Below are positions 22,242-33,751 of a stretch of DNA of 64,000 bases, piece by piece. Made by a program: the position numbers and the translations under genes. Origin of the DNA: Lunularia cruciata (lineage: Eukaryota > Streptophyta > Marchantiopsida > Lunulariales > Lunulariaceae); assembly GCA_948567375.1 (NCBI GenBank), contig OX419756.1, positions 23,166,552 to 23,230,551 on the forward strand, given 5' to 3'. Numbering within the stretch: the stretch's first letter is position 1; the number at the start of each line of letters is the position of its first letter. The notes below the pieces were generated by a model. That model saw only the letters and a program-made list of their open reading frames with translations. It was not told where the DNA came from and did no database searches.

Positions 22242-22931
22242 TGTAACACCCACTTGTGCATGTGTGTAGTATTGTGATATTTAGCTTGGTATTACAAGTA
22301 CTTGATAGATATTATTTATATAAGGATAAAGGATGGTTCTACATTAGTCATGATTATCTAGAGTTAGTCATAGTTAAGATAGAAGGGACCTTACTTTAGA
22401 GGAGGTGGAAAAGATGAGCACCACTGTTTTGGATTCTAGTGTGTTGACTTGGTATTATTCCTAGGTGTTTGGCTTTGAGGAAAGAGTTGAGAACTCTTGA
22501 GCCTACAAGTCTTTTTGTTCTGGATTCTTCTATAGTCCAAGGATAGCCCATGTGAAGGAATCCTTAACTTAGTGGTTGGGTCAAGATAAGATCACATGCT
22601 AGTGGAATATGCCCATGTGAATGAATATTCCTTTCTTCTTTTTGACATTACTTGAATTTTAGTCTAGTAACTTGAGTTATTGTAGTAATAAGTAATGTTG
22701 GTAGGTAACTATTTCACAAGTATATAAACAAGGGGTGAGGAGTTACTCATCATCCTTTCATTTGTAACTATCTCTCTCTCATTGAGTTCTCTAGTGAGCA
22801 ATGTCTTGAGTCTTGGAGTGTTAGCCTTGGAGGAGTATGATGGAGTTGGGGTTCCTTGCCTTCTAGGTCCATGGTGCACTCCAAAATAGCAAGCAGAGGT
22901 TCATCCTGAGTGAAAGACAGGCTAGCTCACT
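22242..22931 (+). mobile_element. Family-C LTR, plus orientation
   Basis: Starts TGTAACACCCACTTGTGCA and ends ..GACAGGCTAGCTCAC, a slightly decayed form of the C-LTR end (GGCCGGCTCACA). Length about 690 bp, as for other C LTRs. It interrupts the 5' part of B2. It is followed after 69 bp by another C LTR in the opposite orientation. No matching target duplication is visible. Confidence 0.8.
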
Positions 22932-23000
22932 GATCACACCGCCCGATATGAAGTCTCTCCTTCATCTTCTTTGTCTTCGTGTCTGCTTTGATCTTGACCT

Positions 23001-23893
23001 GTGAGCCGGCTTGTCTCTCACTCAAGATGAACCTCTAATGGCTATTTTGGAGTGCACCATGGACCTAGAAGGCAAGGAACCCCAACTCCATCATACTCCT
23101 CCAAGGCTAACACTCCAAGACTCAAGACATTACTCACTAGAGAACTCAATGAGAGAGAGATAGTTGCAAATGAAAGGATGATGAGTACCTCCTCATCCCT
23201 TGTTTCTATACTTGTGAAATAGTTATGTACCAAATTTACTCATTACAGGAGTAACTCAAGTTACTAGGCTAAAAGTCAAGTAAAGTCAAAAAGTAGAAAG
23301 GAATATCCATTCACATGGGCATATTCCCTTAAGCATGTGATCTTATCTTTACCCAACCATTAAAATCAAGGATTCCTTCACATGGGCTATCCTTGGACTA
23401 TAGAAGAATCCAAAACAAAAAGGCTTGCAGGCCCAAGAGTTCTCAACTCTTTCCTCAAAGCCAAACACCTAGGAATAATACCAAGTCAATACACTAGAAT
23501 CCAGAATAGTGGTGCTCATCTTTTCCACCTCCTCTAAAGTAAGGTCCCTTCTATCTTAAGAAGCTATGACTAACTCTAGCTAATCATGACTAATGTAGAA
23601 CCATCCTTTATCTCTATATAAATAATATCTCTCAAGTACTTGTAATACCAAGCTAAATATCACAATACCACACACATGCAGAAATGGGTGTTACATCTAC
23701 TCTCGGACTAAGTTTTCACTTTGTCCTCAAAGTGAAGGTCTCTCTACCTTCTATGGTACATCTTCAACTTATCATGGTTAATCTCATCAAAGTGTCTTCC
23801 TCCTAAATCCTTGAGATCATAGATATAATGGCCCCACACCTTCTCCACTATGAAAGGTCCAAAGTTCTTAGGCAAAAACTTCATTTGCATTCT
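23001..23893 (-). mobile_element. C3: 3' LTR plus about 200 bp of pol tail of a truncated family-C element
   Basis: 23001-23695 is a C LTR in minus orientation (TGTGAGCCGGCTTG.. to ..GGGTGTTACA). 23696-23893 matches the 3' untranslated and integrase-end region of C1 (34444-34640). At about 23893-23897 the sequence switches to the integrase of chromovirus A1, sharing only a few bases at the joint. Its LTR shares variants (ttggagtgcaccatggacctagaag) with the plus LTR at 22242-22931, not with C1, so the two are sister copies. Confidence 0.75.
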
Positions 23894-26620
23894 ATGATCA
23901 AGCTAGAAGGTGTGAAGGGATGCTCACCATACATAAGGAAGAACGGAGTGACCTGGGTGGAGGCATTCACTGAATTGTTGTAAGCAAATTCCACCAATGG
24001 TAGTAGGGTGTCCCACCTCTCTTGCTCTTCTAAGGTGAAGCCGCGTAACATGTCTTCAATCGTGCGATTAGCCCGCTCTGTTTGGCCATCTGTTTGTGGG
24101 TGGTGGAGACATGGCCAACTTGGTTTTGAAGAAACCAAAGAGTGTTTTCCAAAACAAACTGGTGAATTGGGTGCCTTTATCGGTGATGAGTACTCTAGAC
24201 AAGCCATGGTGAGCAAAGACTGCATCTAAGTATAGTTGAGCTAGTTGTGGAGCGGTCATCTCCTTGGTGGTAGGGCGTACATGAATCATTTTGCTGAGCC
24301 GGTCCACAAAGACCACAATGGAGTCAAACCCTGAGGTGGTCTTAGGTAATTTGCAGACAAGATCCATACTCACTTGTTCCCAACGTTGGGTAGGAGTGGA
24401 GAGAGGTTGAAGGACCCCTGCATGAGCTTGATTAGAAGTTTTGTTATGTTGACAAAGTAGGCAGCTACGCACATAGTCCATCATGTTGTTGCTCATCTTG
24501 GGCCAATAGTAATGGCGCTTGACTACATCCAAGGTCTTGTCTACTCCGACATGAGTTGCAATGGCCGAATCATGACATTCCGCTAGAATGGTGGTGCGTA
24601 AGTCTAGGACATTTGGGATCCATAATCTGCCATCCTGAAAGGTGAGTCCTTGGGTGCTGGTGACACCTTTGGACGATTGCGCTTCTATAATCTGTGGATC
24701 AGTTTTTGTAGCAACTAGAATCTCTTGCCAGAATTCAGGGTTAATCTTAACCTCTGCCACTAAGTTGTTGGCCATTGGCATACGGGTGAATGCATCTGCC
24801 AATTGTTTCTTACTTTCCACGTAGGTGATTGTCATGTTGAAGCGTTGTCGCCACTCTGCCCACCAAATTTGGCGACGAGATAGATCCTTCTGCGTCTTGA
24901 GGTAGACTAGAGGTTTGTGGTCTGTCTCTACTACAAATGCCTTCTTGCCTAGGTAGTGCTTCCAATGCTTGGTTGCTAGAACAATGGCCAGCTCTTCTCG
25001 TTCTGTGGTGTGGTAGTTGCGCTCTGCCGGTAACAACTTTTGAGAGAAATATGCAATTGGATGCCATCCATCATGCCACTCTTGTTGTAGGACTGCTCCT
25101 ATTGCTACACCCAATGCATTTGTAGCCAACTTGATTGGACGTTTTGGGTCATACCACTTCAAGATTGGTGCATGTAGCAAGGCGGCCTTCAATTCTTGAA
25201 AGGCCAACTCTTGTGCGGTTCCCCATGTCCATTTCTTCCCCTTGCCAAGTAGTGCCATTAAAGGCTGTGCAACCTTGGACAAGTCCTTGACAAATCTACG
25301 ATAGAATCCCGTCAACCCCAAGAAGCTCTTAAGTTGAGTCTGATCTTCTGGGGCACTCCATTTTTGAATGACCTCTATTTTATCTATCAATGCTTGAATG
25401 CCCTCTACACTTACTCTATGCCCTAAGTAGTCTACTTCAGACTTGCCAAACTCACACTTTGAGATTTTGGCATACAACTGATTCTGTCTTAGAATCTGGA
25501 GGACCTCTTGTAGATGTTGTTTGTGTTCTGTCATCGTACTACTATATACTAAGATATCATCCAAGAAGACAATAACAGACTTATCTAAGTATGGACAAAA
25601 TATGTCATTCATTAGGCTCATGAAAGTGGCAGGCGCATTGGTGAGGCCAAAAGGCATCACAAGATACTCAAAGTGGCCATATCTGGTTCGAAAGGTAGTT
25701 TTGTACACATCCTCCTCTACAATTTGGATTTAATTATAACCGCTTCGCAAGTCCAGTTTGGTGAAGTATCTCGCTCCATGGAGTTGATCAAACAGGTCAT
25801 CCATGCAAGGTAAGGGGTATTTGTTCTTCACTGTTTGCTGATTGAGACCTCGATAGTCAATGCACATGCGCATTGTACCATCCTTCTTCTTCACAAACAA
25901 GACAGGGGCCCCATATAGTGATACGCTAGATTGGATGAACCCTTTCTGTAGCATCTCCTCAATTTGAGTCTTACACTCCTCCAACTTATGAGGTGATAGG
26001 CGATATGGGGCCTTACAAGGAGGTGTCTTCCCCGGGAGTGTCTCTATTTTGTGATCTACTCGCCTTTTAGGTGGTAATCTTGAGGGTAGATCATTGGGAA
26101 AGACATCTTGAAACTCATCCTCCACATCCTTTAATTTCTTAGGAATTTGTCCAGCGAGTTGTCCACTCTGGACTTCTCTTATTAGACCCATAAAACATCT
26201 ATCGGTCTTATAGACAGTTGTCGTCCCTACGACATATAGAGGCAGTTTCTGCCTGTGTGATTTTTCTTTAACCCTAATGATTGACCATTGGTGGGTTCTC
26301 ACTACTTTCTTCCTCCAATCCACCATTGGGTTGTACTGCTCCATCCATGGTATGCCTAAAATTGCATCATAACGGGCTAACTGTATCACTCGCCACTCAA
26401 TTGCTTCCTGATATTCTCCTACAGAGAGGGTTACCCGTCTAGGTAATGATTCAATCCTCTCTGTTTGCCCATTTGGTAACTCTACTTCTTCACTTCCATC
26501 TCTCTCTAGATCCATTCCCAATCTTATTGCAACAGAGCGAGACAAGAAATTCTCTATTGCTCCCAGATCTATTAATACTCTCACTTGATTACCTTCTAGG
26601 ATTCCATTCACGACAATCAA
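23894..26620 (-). pseudogene. A1 pol: protease, RT, RNase H, integrase (truncated)
   Basis: The frame from 26620 starts in the protease: [20 protein letters not shown], where Asp-Leu-Gly replaces the usual D(S/T)G; then [12 protein letters not shown] follows ([27 protein letters not shown]), is cut by a TAA at about 25730 (CAA in A2), and continues in the 546-codon frame 24068-25708: [25 protein letters not shown], RNase H ([28 protein letters not shown]) and integrase ([37 protein letters not shown]). A short deletion near 24110 shifts the frame before [11 protein letters not shown]. Core catalytic residues of RT and integrase are present; the stops make it non-functional. Confidence 0.85.
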
Positions 26621-26718
26621 TTGTGAGGTTGCCTTTTGGGATCTTTGTGCATTATTCTTCTTCCTTCCCTTGCTTCTCTGCTTCCTTATTGAGCCAGTAA
26701 GGCCATGAGGTACATTTA

Positions 26719-27804
26719 CTAGCGATCTTTGTTTTCTGAAGTGGTTTCCACCTCCTCCTCTTCAATGTTCCTCTCCATGTTGTTCAAAGATCGCCTGTAC
26801 GAAGGCCAAGGGCCTCTAGGGAAACGAGTGCAACAATTGGTAGATATGTGCCCAATACGGCCACAATTGTAACAACTGCATTGTTCTCCTCGAGTCCCTT
26901 CTCCTTGTGGGACTTCATCTCTTTGTTCTTCTACCCGCCCCTGCTCCCCTTGAAGCGGCCGTGCTCCTCGATCCCGGAATTGAAGGTTGCCCAATTCCAT
27001 CGGTACTGGTCCACTCATGTGTGGCATTTCTGCCCGATAATGTTGAGGTGGAACTACTCCTTCACCTCCACCTAATGCTCCTACTATTCTCTGCGCACAA
27101 GCAATGGCATCAAATACCGTGCGAGGGTTTTGCACCATGACTTCTTGGCGAATCCGCTCTTTCAACCCTCATTTGAAATAGACAAGAGCCTCTACTGGAC
27201 TCATGTCGGTAATTGCAACTTGTAGATCCAGTAATGCCGCCACATACTCTTGTACACTATTCTTCTGTCTCAATCCCTATAGTCGGGCCCAAGCCATCTG
27301 CACAAAATCCACCGATTGGAAATTCTTCAACAGTCCTTCTTGCATTGCTGTCCATATGACCTCCCTTCTCTTGGCCAGCATGGATCGTTCTCAAGCATCA
27401 TACCATGTGAGCACTTTATTGGTCAAGTACCCACATGCAAACACGCCTGCAGCATGCTCTGTGATCTCTGTTGAGAACAATCAAAAATATCAATTCATTC
27501 TCAAGATCCAATTTTCCACTACTCCCATCATACGCTGCCCCTTGTAAGGCTCGATGTTGCAGGTCTTCTTCATCCGGAGTAGCAATGTGGCTTCATCGTT
27601 GATAGGGTTTGTAGGCACGGATGCCTCTCCAAGTACTTTGGTCGTAGGTACTGGGTTTTGAGACGGCTCTTCTCCTTGCATGGCTTGATTGTTCTTGAGG
27701 ATCTGCACTTGACTTTGTAATGTCTCCATGGTCATCTTAATCTCTCGAAATTCATTCAGCATCCCTTGCATTCCTTGCACTAGCTCTTGCAACTGCGGAT
27801 CCAT
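26719..27804 (-). pseudogene. A1 gag
   Basis: Begins MDPQLQELVQGMQGMLNEF at 27804, keeping the CAG codon that is TAG in A2. A coiled coil (TMETLQSQVQILKNNQAM) and the capsid start follow, then a frame break between 27490 and 27165. The C-terminal part includes the zinc knuckle CYNCGRIGHISTNC and an acidic tail ([15 protein letters not shown]). It matches A2 gag at 53.6-54.75 kb along its length. Gag packages the RNA in virus-like particles. Confidence 0.8.
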
Positions 27805-27837
27805 GGTTCCTGCAACACCCAATTGCTAATGTCTACT

Positions 27838-28041
27838 TCAATACAGAGTCAATATAATCACTCTGGAAGGCGCACAAACTATCGGAACTACCATTGGGAC
27901 CTCAGAAGATATCACTCGTTGAAAATACTCCTCACCAAAATTCCTAACCACAAAATCTCTAAACATCACTTTCGGCCTCACTACATAACGGATTTCTACT
28001 TGAGTGGTGAAAGGGAGAGGATTTGGGACATTCATATCCAT
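27838..28041 (-). CDS. A1 leader ORF b (67 codons)
   Basis: Small ORF between primer site and gag. It ends 34 bp before the gag ATG and starts a few bases after leader ORF a ends. Visible pattern: TQVEIRYVVRPKVMFRDF, then NFGEEYFQRV, VPIVCAPS and IILTLY at the end. A2 keeps it open with a few substitutions (54786-54989). Its layout (V-x-I, R, FGEE, P(V/I)V, terminal I-L-x-LY) resembles leader ORF a and the C1 leader ORF. Function unknown; it may be a small protein or a translational uORF. Confidence 0.5.
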   Translation of the reverse strand: MDMNVPNPLPFTTQVEIRYVVRPKVMFRDFVVRNFGEEYFQRVISSEVPMVVPIVCAPSRVIILTLY

Positions 28042-28045
28042 ATTA

Positions 28046-28267
28046 TCATAATAGAATGTAGATTGTCAAATCCCACTCTCTGTCATATATCACCACAGGT
28101 AGAATCACCGGGTTTGGTGAGTTCATCACTCTGTCCATGAATTCCGCACCAAAGTGATAAACTAGCGATACCTTCATCTGCTCACGTTGGATGTACATAA
28201 CCTTGATGTGGAATGGGTTTGAAAATGGAAAGCTAGGTACAGGAAATTGTCCCCCCGGTGCATCCAT
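28046..28267 (-). CDS. A1 leader ORF a (73 codons)
   Basis: First small ORF downstream of the primer site. It starts MDAPGGQFPVPSFPFSNPF, followed by KVMYIQREQMKVSLVYHFG, AEFMDRV, ILPVVIYDREWD and LTIYILL. The A2 copy is identical for most of its length but has a CAG-to-TAG nonsense change at the QREQ position. It is probably a diverged tandem duplicate of leader ORF b. I cannot assign a function. Confidence 0.45.
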   Translation of the reverse strand: MDAPGGQFPVPSFPFSNPFHIKVMYIQREQMKVSLVYHFGAEFMDRVMNSPNPVILPVVIYDREWDLTIYILL

Positions 28268-28392
28268 CCCATCCGCTCTCTAAAGCCCTTCCTAAGTCTA
28301 GCGATTACTCTATATTCTCCACCTCAAATTACTCGGTTTTAGTAGTTCGTGCTCTTCCAAGAGGGGTGATCCACTCTCTTGGACTAGAACAC

Positions 28393-28406
28393 TCGCTCTG
28401 ATACCA
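28393..28406 (-). promoter_or_regulatory. A1 primer-binding site (initiator Met tRNA)
   Basis: Minus-strand TGGTATCAGAGCGA begins one base after the 5' LTR. It complements the 3' end of plant initiator methionine tRNA, the usual primer of chromoviruses. Confidence 0.9.
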
Positions 28407-28407
28407 T

Positions 28408-29147
28408 TGTAATACTCCAAGGACAAGAGAAGAGAGAAAACACAGATTGCACACTCAAACATTCGATGTCCCAAGGGAGCACCTTTTCTTTATTATATAG
28501 ACAAAGAGGATCTCCTCCAAGGAAGCTCCACCATAGGATTAGGGACACAGATAGGTGACATGTCAGCAAGCTCCACCCTTGGATTACTTACTTGGATGGG
28601 TGACCTGTCTGGTCTAGATCCTATCTGGTTGGTCAAACAAGCTTTGACCGGAGGGAATCTTTTAGGGAATCTTCCTGTAGGAATCTCAGAATCACATGAG
28701 TAAGGTACCATTGAAAAGCTCTTGACGAGACAAAGCATGGAGGTAGGGAAGGCCAGCCTTTCCTCTGTTGGGTGGGGAATTTGCACATTTTTGAGGCCCA
28801 ATTCATCCATTTAGGCCTCCAAAATTGCCTTCAAAGATTTCAGGTATATTTTGGTTCCTACTCTATTAGTAGAAGTCCCCTTTTTGTGATACCTCTTTCT
28901 GATCTGTTTAGTCCATCATTTGTAACATTCTTCCAGATGTTACCAAACCAATTCTCACCTTTAAATCATATGTCTAGCTATTGGTTCTAAGGTTCTCAAG
29001 TCTATTTTGGTTTTTGCCCTATTAGTAGAAGTACTCTTTTGGTGATACTTCTATCTGATCTATTTTGACCATCATGTATAACATCATTCTAGAAGTTACC
29101 AAACCGAATTTCACATCTAGATCATATGGCTAACCCTTGGTATTACA
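28408..29147 (-). repeat. A1 5' LTR (740 bp)
   Basis: On the plus strand TGTAATACTCCAAGG.. to ..CTTGGTATTACA. Same unit as the solo LTR at 2241-2979 and the A2 LTRs. No target duplication can be checked because the 3' LTR is missing. Confidence 0.95.
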
Positions 29148-29259
29148 ATTGTGGGAAGGAAGTAGAGTCAAAGACGCGTTGGTATGTAGAGAAGAATTTG
29201 AGAGAGCTAATCTGGGAATCAGTAGGAAGGATAGTCCCCAGCCTAGAGTGGAAGAGAGA

Positions 29260-31440
29260 AAGATGGGAGGATGGAAAAAGAACTCCAAATTTGTAGTGAG
29301 AAATCATGCAATTTGGAGGTCAAATGTGATTGCAAGAATTGAAGTCTTGAGGAGACTTTGGATCACATTCTTAGCATGGAACTAGAATGTAAGCTTTCCA
29401 GGGTTCATGACTAAGATCATCAAGAGCAGATGTCACGATGGACCCAAGGAAGAAGGGAAGAGAGATAATCCGGCTTGCTGGATAGAGTCGGATTGGAGGT
29501 AAGTACTTGAAAGAGAAGCAGGCATAGAGCATGGTGCCATGTTCTTGGAGAAGGGTGAAGTAGCAGAAGAAACCCAGGAGGTGAGAGATGCTTTCTCTTT
29601 GAAGCACACAAAGAATGGTAACAAAGTAGAGAGTTACAAGGATCTTGTCAAGCAAAGGATCGTGAGTGCTCTAATAGCAATCTTGAAGCCGGAGAGAAAA
29701 ACTTATGTGATGAAGCACCAAGCGGTGTTCTTCCATAAGATGTTTGCAAGAGAGCCAAGCGATGAGTACTACACGCAGATGGGAAAGAGTGTGTAGTTGG
29801 CCGTGAGTACTCCAAAGTTGGAGAAGAAGAGTCAAGAAGGAGAAGGAAAAGATGTCAAGAAAGTAAGACCACAGAAAGCTAGAAGAGTAAACCCAAGGAA
29901 AGGTATGGTGGTAATTGCATCATCGGAAGAAGAACAGAAGGCGAAGCCAAGTGCAAGTCCAAAGACTTGGAAAGAGATGAAGAACCCGAGCTCACACTAC
30001 AGAGTGGAGACACAAGTAGTGATAGCGACGATGGAGGGGAGATGATATTGGCACCCAAGGAAGAGAAAGCTAAGATGGAGATGGAGGAGAAAGGTAACTC
30101 AAAGTTGGAAGACAAAGTGCTAGAGCAGGAAGAGAGGAAAGTTACCATTCAACAAAGAGTTCATTCCAGGCAAAAGGCAAAGTGTGGAGCAGGGCCAAGT
30201 AAGGTAAGAGAAGAGGAGGGTTAAAGTTTGGGGAGTGAAGCATCCATTCCTATACGGCAACTGCGGCTCAGAAGAGGTGAAGAAGGAGATCACTCCGCAA
30301 GTCAAGGTAACTTCGAGTGAAGGAGTGGAGTACGTGCATGATGTTGTGTGCCCATTATAAGTAAAGTTATAGCACAAGAAGAAGGAGATGCAGTCAAAGT
30401 GTCCGGAGGTGAAGATTGTGTTGCAAGTGTTAACATGATTAGAAGAAGAGAACTTGGAGTTGAAGAAGAGTATAATCCAAGGTGAGGAGGAAAGGGAAGT
30501 ACTACGAGTAGATGTAGTGGTGCAGAAGAATCAAGTGCTTGAGAATTTGAGGAGAGAAGCAAGGAATCAAGAGGAACTAATAGAGCAGAACGTCATAGCA
30601 AGGGAAAGACAAATTAATGAATATGAAATCTTGAAGCAGCAGTTTGCTGATTCAAGACTAGAAATTATCCATGCTATGGCAAGAGAAGTAGAGAAAAGAA
30701 CAAGAGCTCGATAGAGTGATGGAGAGTGTAGAGGGGAAGAAGCAGCTATGGCAACGAGAGTTGATAGTGAGGTATAGAGAGGAAGAAAGGTTGAGAGAGT
30801 TACTTCGCAATCAGGAGGAAAAGATTGTGCAGAAAGAGAAGGAGAAGGAAGCTGTGAAAGCCGAGTTTGAAGTAGAATTGGTAATGAATAGAGAAGATTG
30901 GCTTGCAGATCAAGAACGGGAGAGGAAATTGAGATAGGAGCCATCAAAGGAGATCGTGATCAAGATGAATGCAATGTTGAGTACAGAGGCTAGTGTGCGC
31001 ATCAAAGAGACGAGGCTGCACGAGTTGAATTGGTGGTGCAAGACACAAGGAGGAGAAATGCAAAGGACAAAGACTTGAATGCTTTACTGATTAGTCTCAG
31101 AACTCGTGTAGATAGAAAGATATTGGAAGAAGAAGATAATATCACAATCAGATTAGACTTAGTCAAACAAGAGATAGATAAACTTTGGAAGGATGTCAGA
31201 GCAAAACCCAAAGTAGATGAAGTAGGAGTACAGATGTCTTCAGAGTTACCATTGGAGATATAAGAAAAGAGTGGGTTGGGAGATAAGGAGTTAGAAAGAT
31301 TACCCACTAGTGGAATTTCAGATCATGAAAGAGAATTGTTAAATTTGGTAGAGGAATAAGGAGTTGTGAAACCCGAGGATAGGGTAGTAGGGAGTGAAGT
31401 TACTTTAGGATTGGGTTTGAAAGCTGATGACAAAGTAGAC
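29260..31440 (+). pseudogene. U3-encoded coiled-coil protein of the B LTR (copy B3)
   Basis: Same protein as in B1: KNSKFVVRNHAIWRSNVIAR, MKHQAVFFHKMFAREPSD, then NPRKGMVVIASSEEEQKAK and long coiled-coil stretches (SVEGKKQLWQRELIVRYREE, RKILEEEDNITIRLDLVKQE). Compared with B1 it lacks the segment containing HFYLGLNLL (an in-place deletion near 29790). Stops and frameshifts every 60-100 codons. The conserved protein text in three copies supports a real ancestral gene; function unknown. Confidence 0.55.
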
Positions 31441-31448
31441 ATCGGATC

Positions 31449-32139
31449 TGTAACACCCATTTGTGCATGTGTGTGGTATTGTGATATTTAGCTTGGTATT
31501 ACAAGTACTTAAGAGATATTATTTATATAGAGATAAAGGATGGTTCTATATTAGTCATGGTTAGCTAAATTTAGTCACAGCTAAGATAGAGGGGAATTTA
31601 CTTTAGAGGAAGTAGAAAAGATGAGCACCACTATTTTGGATTTTAGTGTGTTGACTTGGTATTATTCCTAGGTGTTTGGCTTTGAGGAAAGAGTTGAGAA
31701 CTCTTGGGCTCGCAAGCCTTTTTGTTTTGGATTCTTCTTAGTCCAAGGATAGCCCATATGAAGGAATCCTTGACTTAGTAGTTGGCTCAAGATAAGACCA
31801 CATGCTTAGGGGAATATGCCCATGTGAATGGATATTCCTTTCTACTTTTTGACTTTACTTGACTTTTAGTCTAGTAACTTGAGTTACTACAGAAATTAGT
31901 AACTTTGGTATGTAACTTTTTCACAAGTACATAAACAAGGGGTGAGGAGGTACTCATCATCCTTTCATTTGCAACTATCTCTCTCTCATTGAGTTCTCTA
32001 GTGAGCAATGTCTTGAGTCTTGGAGTGTTAGCCTTAGAGGAGTATGATGGAGTTGGGGTTCCTTGCCTTCTTAGTCCATGGTGCGCTACCATAATAGCCA
32101 TCAAAGGTTCATCTTGAGTGAGAGACAGGCCGGCTCACA
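31449..32139 (+). mobile_element. Solo LTR of family C inserted in B3
   Basis: 691 bp, TGTAACACCCATTTGTGCA.. to ..GGCCGGCTCACA. B1 has uninterrupted sequence at the corresponding point (about 16665), which fixes the insertion. Flanks are GGATC and GATTG; the empty site was probably a GGATT-type word, so the duplication is imperfect. A TATA-like ttatttatatag lies at 31519-31530. Confidence 0.85.
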
Positions 32140-32884
32140 GATTGGATTAGTAACAAAATTGAGATTTGAAGAGGCAGATATGAAGGGATGCATTGTCATT
32201 TTGGATTTGCAGGTTTGTAGAGTTGTTAGGAAATGGTATTTTGTAAGAGTTGTTGTTTGCTTCACTATTTAAGAGTGGCATTTGCAGGAAGATGTTGTTC
32301 AATGCTCATTTTTTTTAGAATAGATAAAGCAAAGTGCTGTGAAGCAGTGCTCATCGCTTGAGCTTGATTCCAAGTATCAACATTGTGTTTGTGTTTGTGA
32401 GTGTGTGGAGAATTTTGAAGTGCAAGTGAGTGTGCTTGTTGGATGTTGGATTCCGTAGCCTTGATCTTTACTCTGTGTGTTTGATCCTTAGTGAAGTGCA
32501 ATCAAAGCAATGCCTTGACAGATCTGAGAGGAATTGTAGTGTTGGTAGTATTTTGCATTTGTGAGTGCAATGCATTGTTGATGTGAAGCAATTTTGATCA
32601 AGGAAGTTGTGCCTTCAATGGAGGGGTAGAAAACAATTTTGAGGCAAAGTTTTTTTGCAGTGAAGTGTCATTTTCAAGAAAGCGTGAATCATCAAATCAA
32701 GATTGTTTGAAAAGATTTGATGGAGTTGTGATTAAGGAGTGTGAATTTGTGACAAGACTGCGAGTTAATGCTTGTTACTGTTTGACTTTGTATTTGACCA
32801 ATTCTGACTTGTATCTCTACGTGAATAAACTTTACTTACCCAATTACCGCAAAAGTGATATTTGCTGGGTTGTCACATGATTTT

Positions 32885-32902
32885 TGGCACCGCTGCCGAG
32901 GA
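32885..32902 (+). promoter_or_regulatory. D1 primer-binding site
   Basis: TGGCACCGCTGCCGAGGA, seven bases after the LTR end. It differs slightly from the TGGCGCCGTTGCCGGGGA type typical of Tat/Athila gypsy elements, which places D in that group. Confidence 0.75.
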
Positions 32903-32940
32903 TACAAATCTCAGAAGTGGAAGAATATGAAGCCAAATTT

Positions 32941-33751
32941 GAAACTGGGTATCAAAGCAATATGAATGTCTGCATCAAGAGAACAATGGGAAGAGAGAGT
33001 TTGAAGATGAGCGTTGCATCATGAAGAAGATGAACATCTGAAGATCCAAGCTACTTTTGACGAAACAAAACAAGAGGCATTGGACTTTCAACTCCTTCAC
33101 GAAGTGCAAGAAGCCCTACCTGCACTTGACCAAAAGAAAAATGAAGGCGGTTGGCAAGGCTACTTTGCATCCCCATCTTCCAAAAAGAAGAAAGACTCGA
33201 CCGGCCAAACATATTCACTATGGCCTAGTACACCGACTTCTCCTAGAGTTGTAAAGGAAGTTGCACCTCTAAAGAACTTTGTTTGAGAAAAGCCAACAAG
33301 AACACTAACGGAAGAAGAGTGTCAACATCTTCTTTGAACGATTCCTCAATTGTCTTGAAGAAATTTTGAAGAACACATCAAAGCTGTTGAGCCTGATTCT
33401 TCCACTCGAAATGAAGTCAACAACCTCAAAGCAGAAATTGTCAAAGAAGACCCTACCTTGAACTTGATTAATTCAAACCGTCGGGCTATCAACACGGCAT
33501 CAATACCATCCTGCTCCTCAGTTCCGTCAAGTTCAAACTTACTCCAGCTGATCCCATCAAATCAAATGATGACTTTGTTGCCTATCACCTCACACGCTTA
33601 TCAAAAGTACAAGAAGACAAAACAAGACGAAGACCCCGATGAATTCATCAAAGAATTTGAAGTCATCTCTTTTGCTAACAAGGAGCATGACTTGGCGGAT
33701 TGACTGTGAATTTTCCCAAGTCTTCTCCAAAAGAAAGCTCAGAGCTGGTAC
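32941..33751 (+). pseudogene. D1 gag, N-terminal part
   Basis: Frames at 33014-33286 and 33458-33703 carry a Lys/Glu-rich start (KIQATFDETKQEALDFQLLH) and a capsid-like segment (DEDPDEFIKEFEVISFANKE, then IFPSLLQKKAQSWY), typical of retrotransposon gag before the conserved Trp-Tyr. A gap of about 170 bp with a frame change lies between them. The frame is cut at 33751 by the C1 insertion. The downstream half of the capsid is absent from the window, so DNA was lost when C1's right side was rearranged. Confidence 0.6.

Larger units (their letters stand above)
23894..29147 (-). mobile_element. A1: chromovirus lacking its 3' end
   Basis: Minus-strand order: 5' LTR 28408-29147, primer site 28393-28406, two leader ORFs, gag, protease, RT, RNase H and most of integrase. 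The chromodomain, polypurine tract and 3' LTR present in A2 are missing; the element stops at a junction with C3 near 23894. On the right it abuts a B LTR (B3) at a point 450 bp inside the normal LTR start, so A1 probably inserted in B3 and its far side was then deleted. Confidence 0.85.
29148..32877 (+). mobile_element. B3: family-B LTR acting as the 5' LTR of element D1
   Basis: Matches B1 from about B1 position 14155 to its end, so about 450 bp of the LTR start is missing at the A1 junction. It ends GGGTTGTCACA at 32877 and is directly followed by a primer-binding site, proving it is a 5' LTR rather than an unrelated repeat. A C solo LTR (31449-32139) sits between the end of the U3 ORF and the TATA-like site at about 32265. 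Confidence 0.8.
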
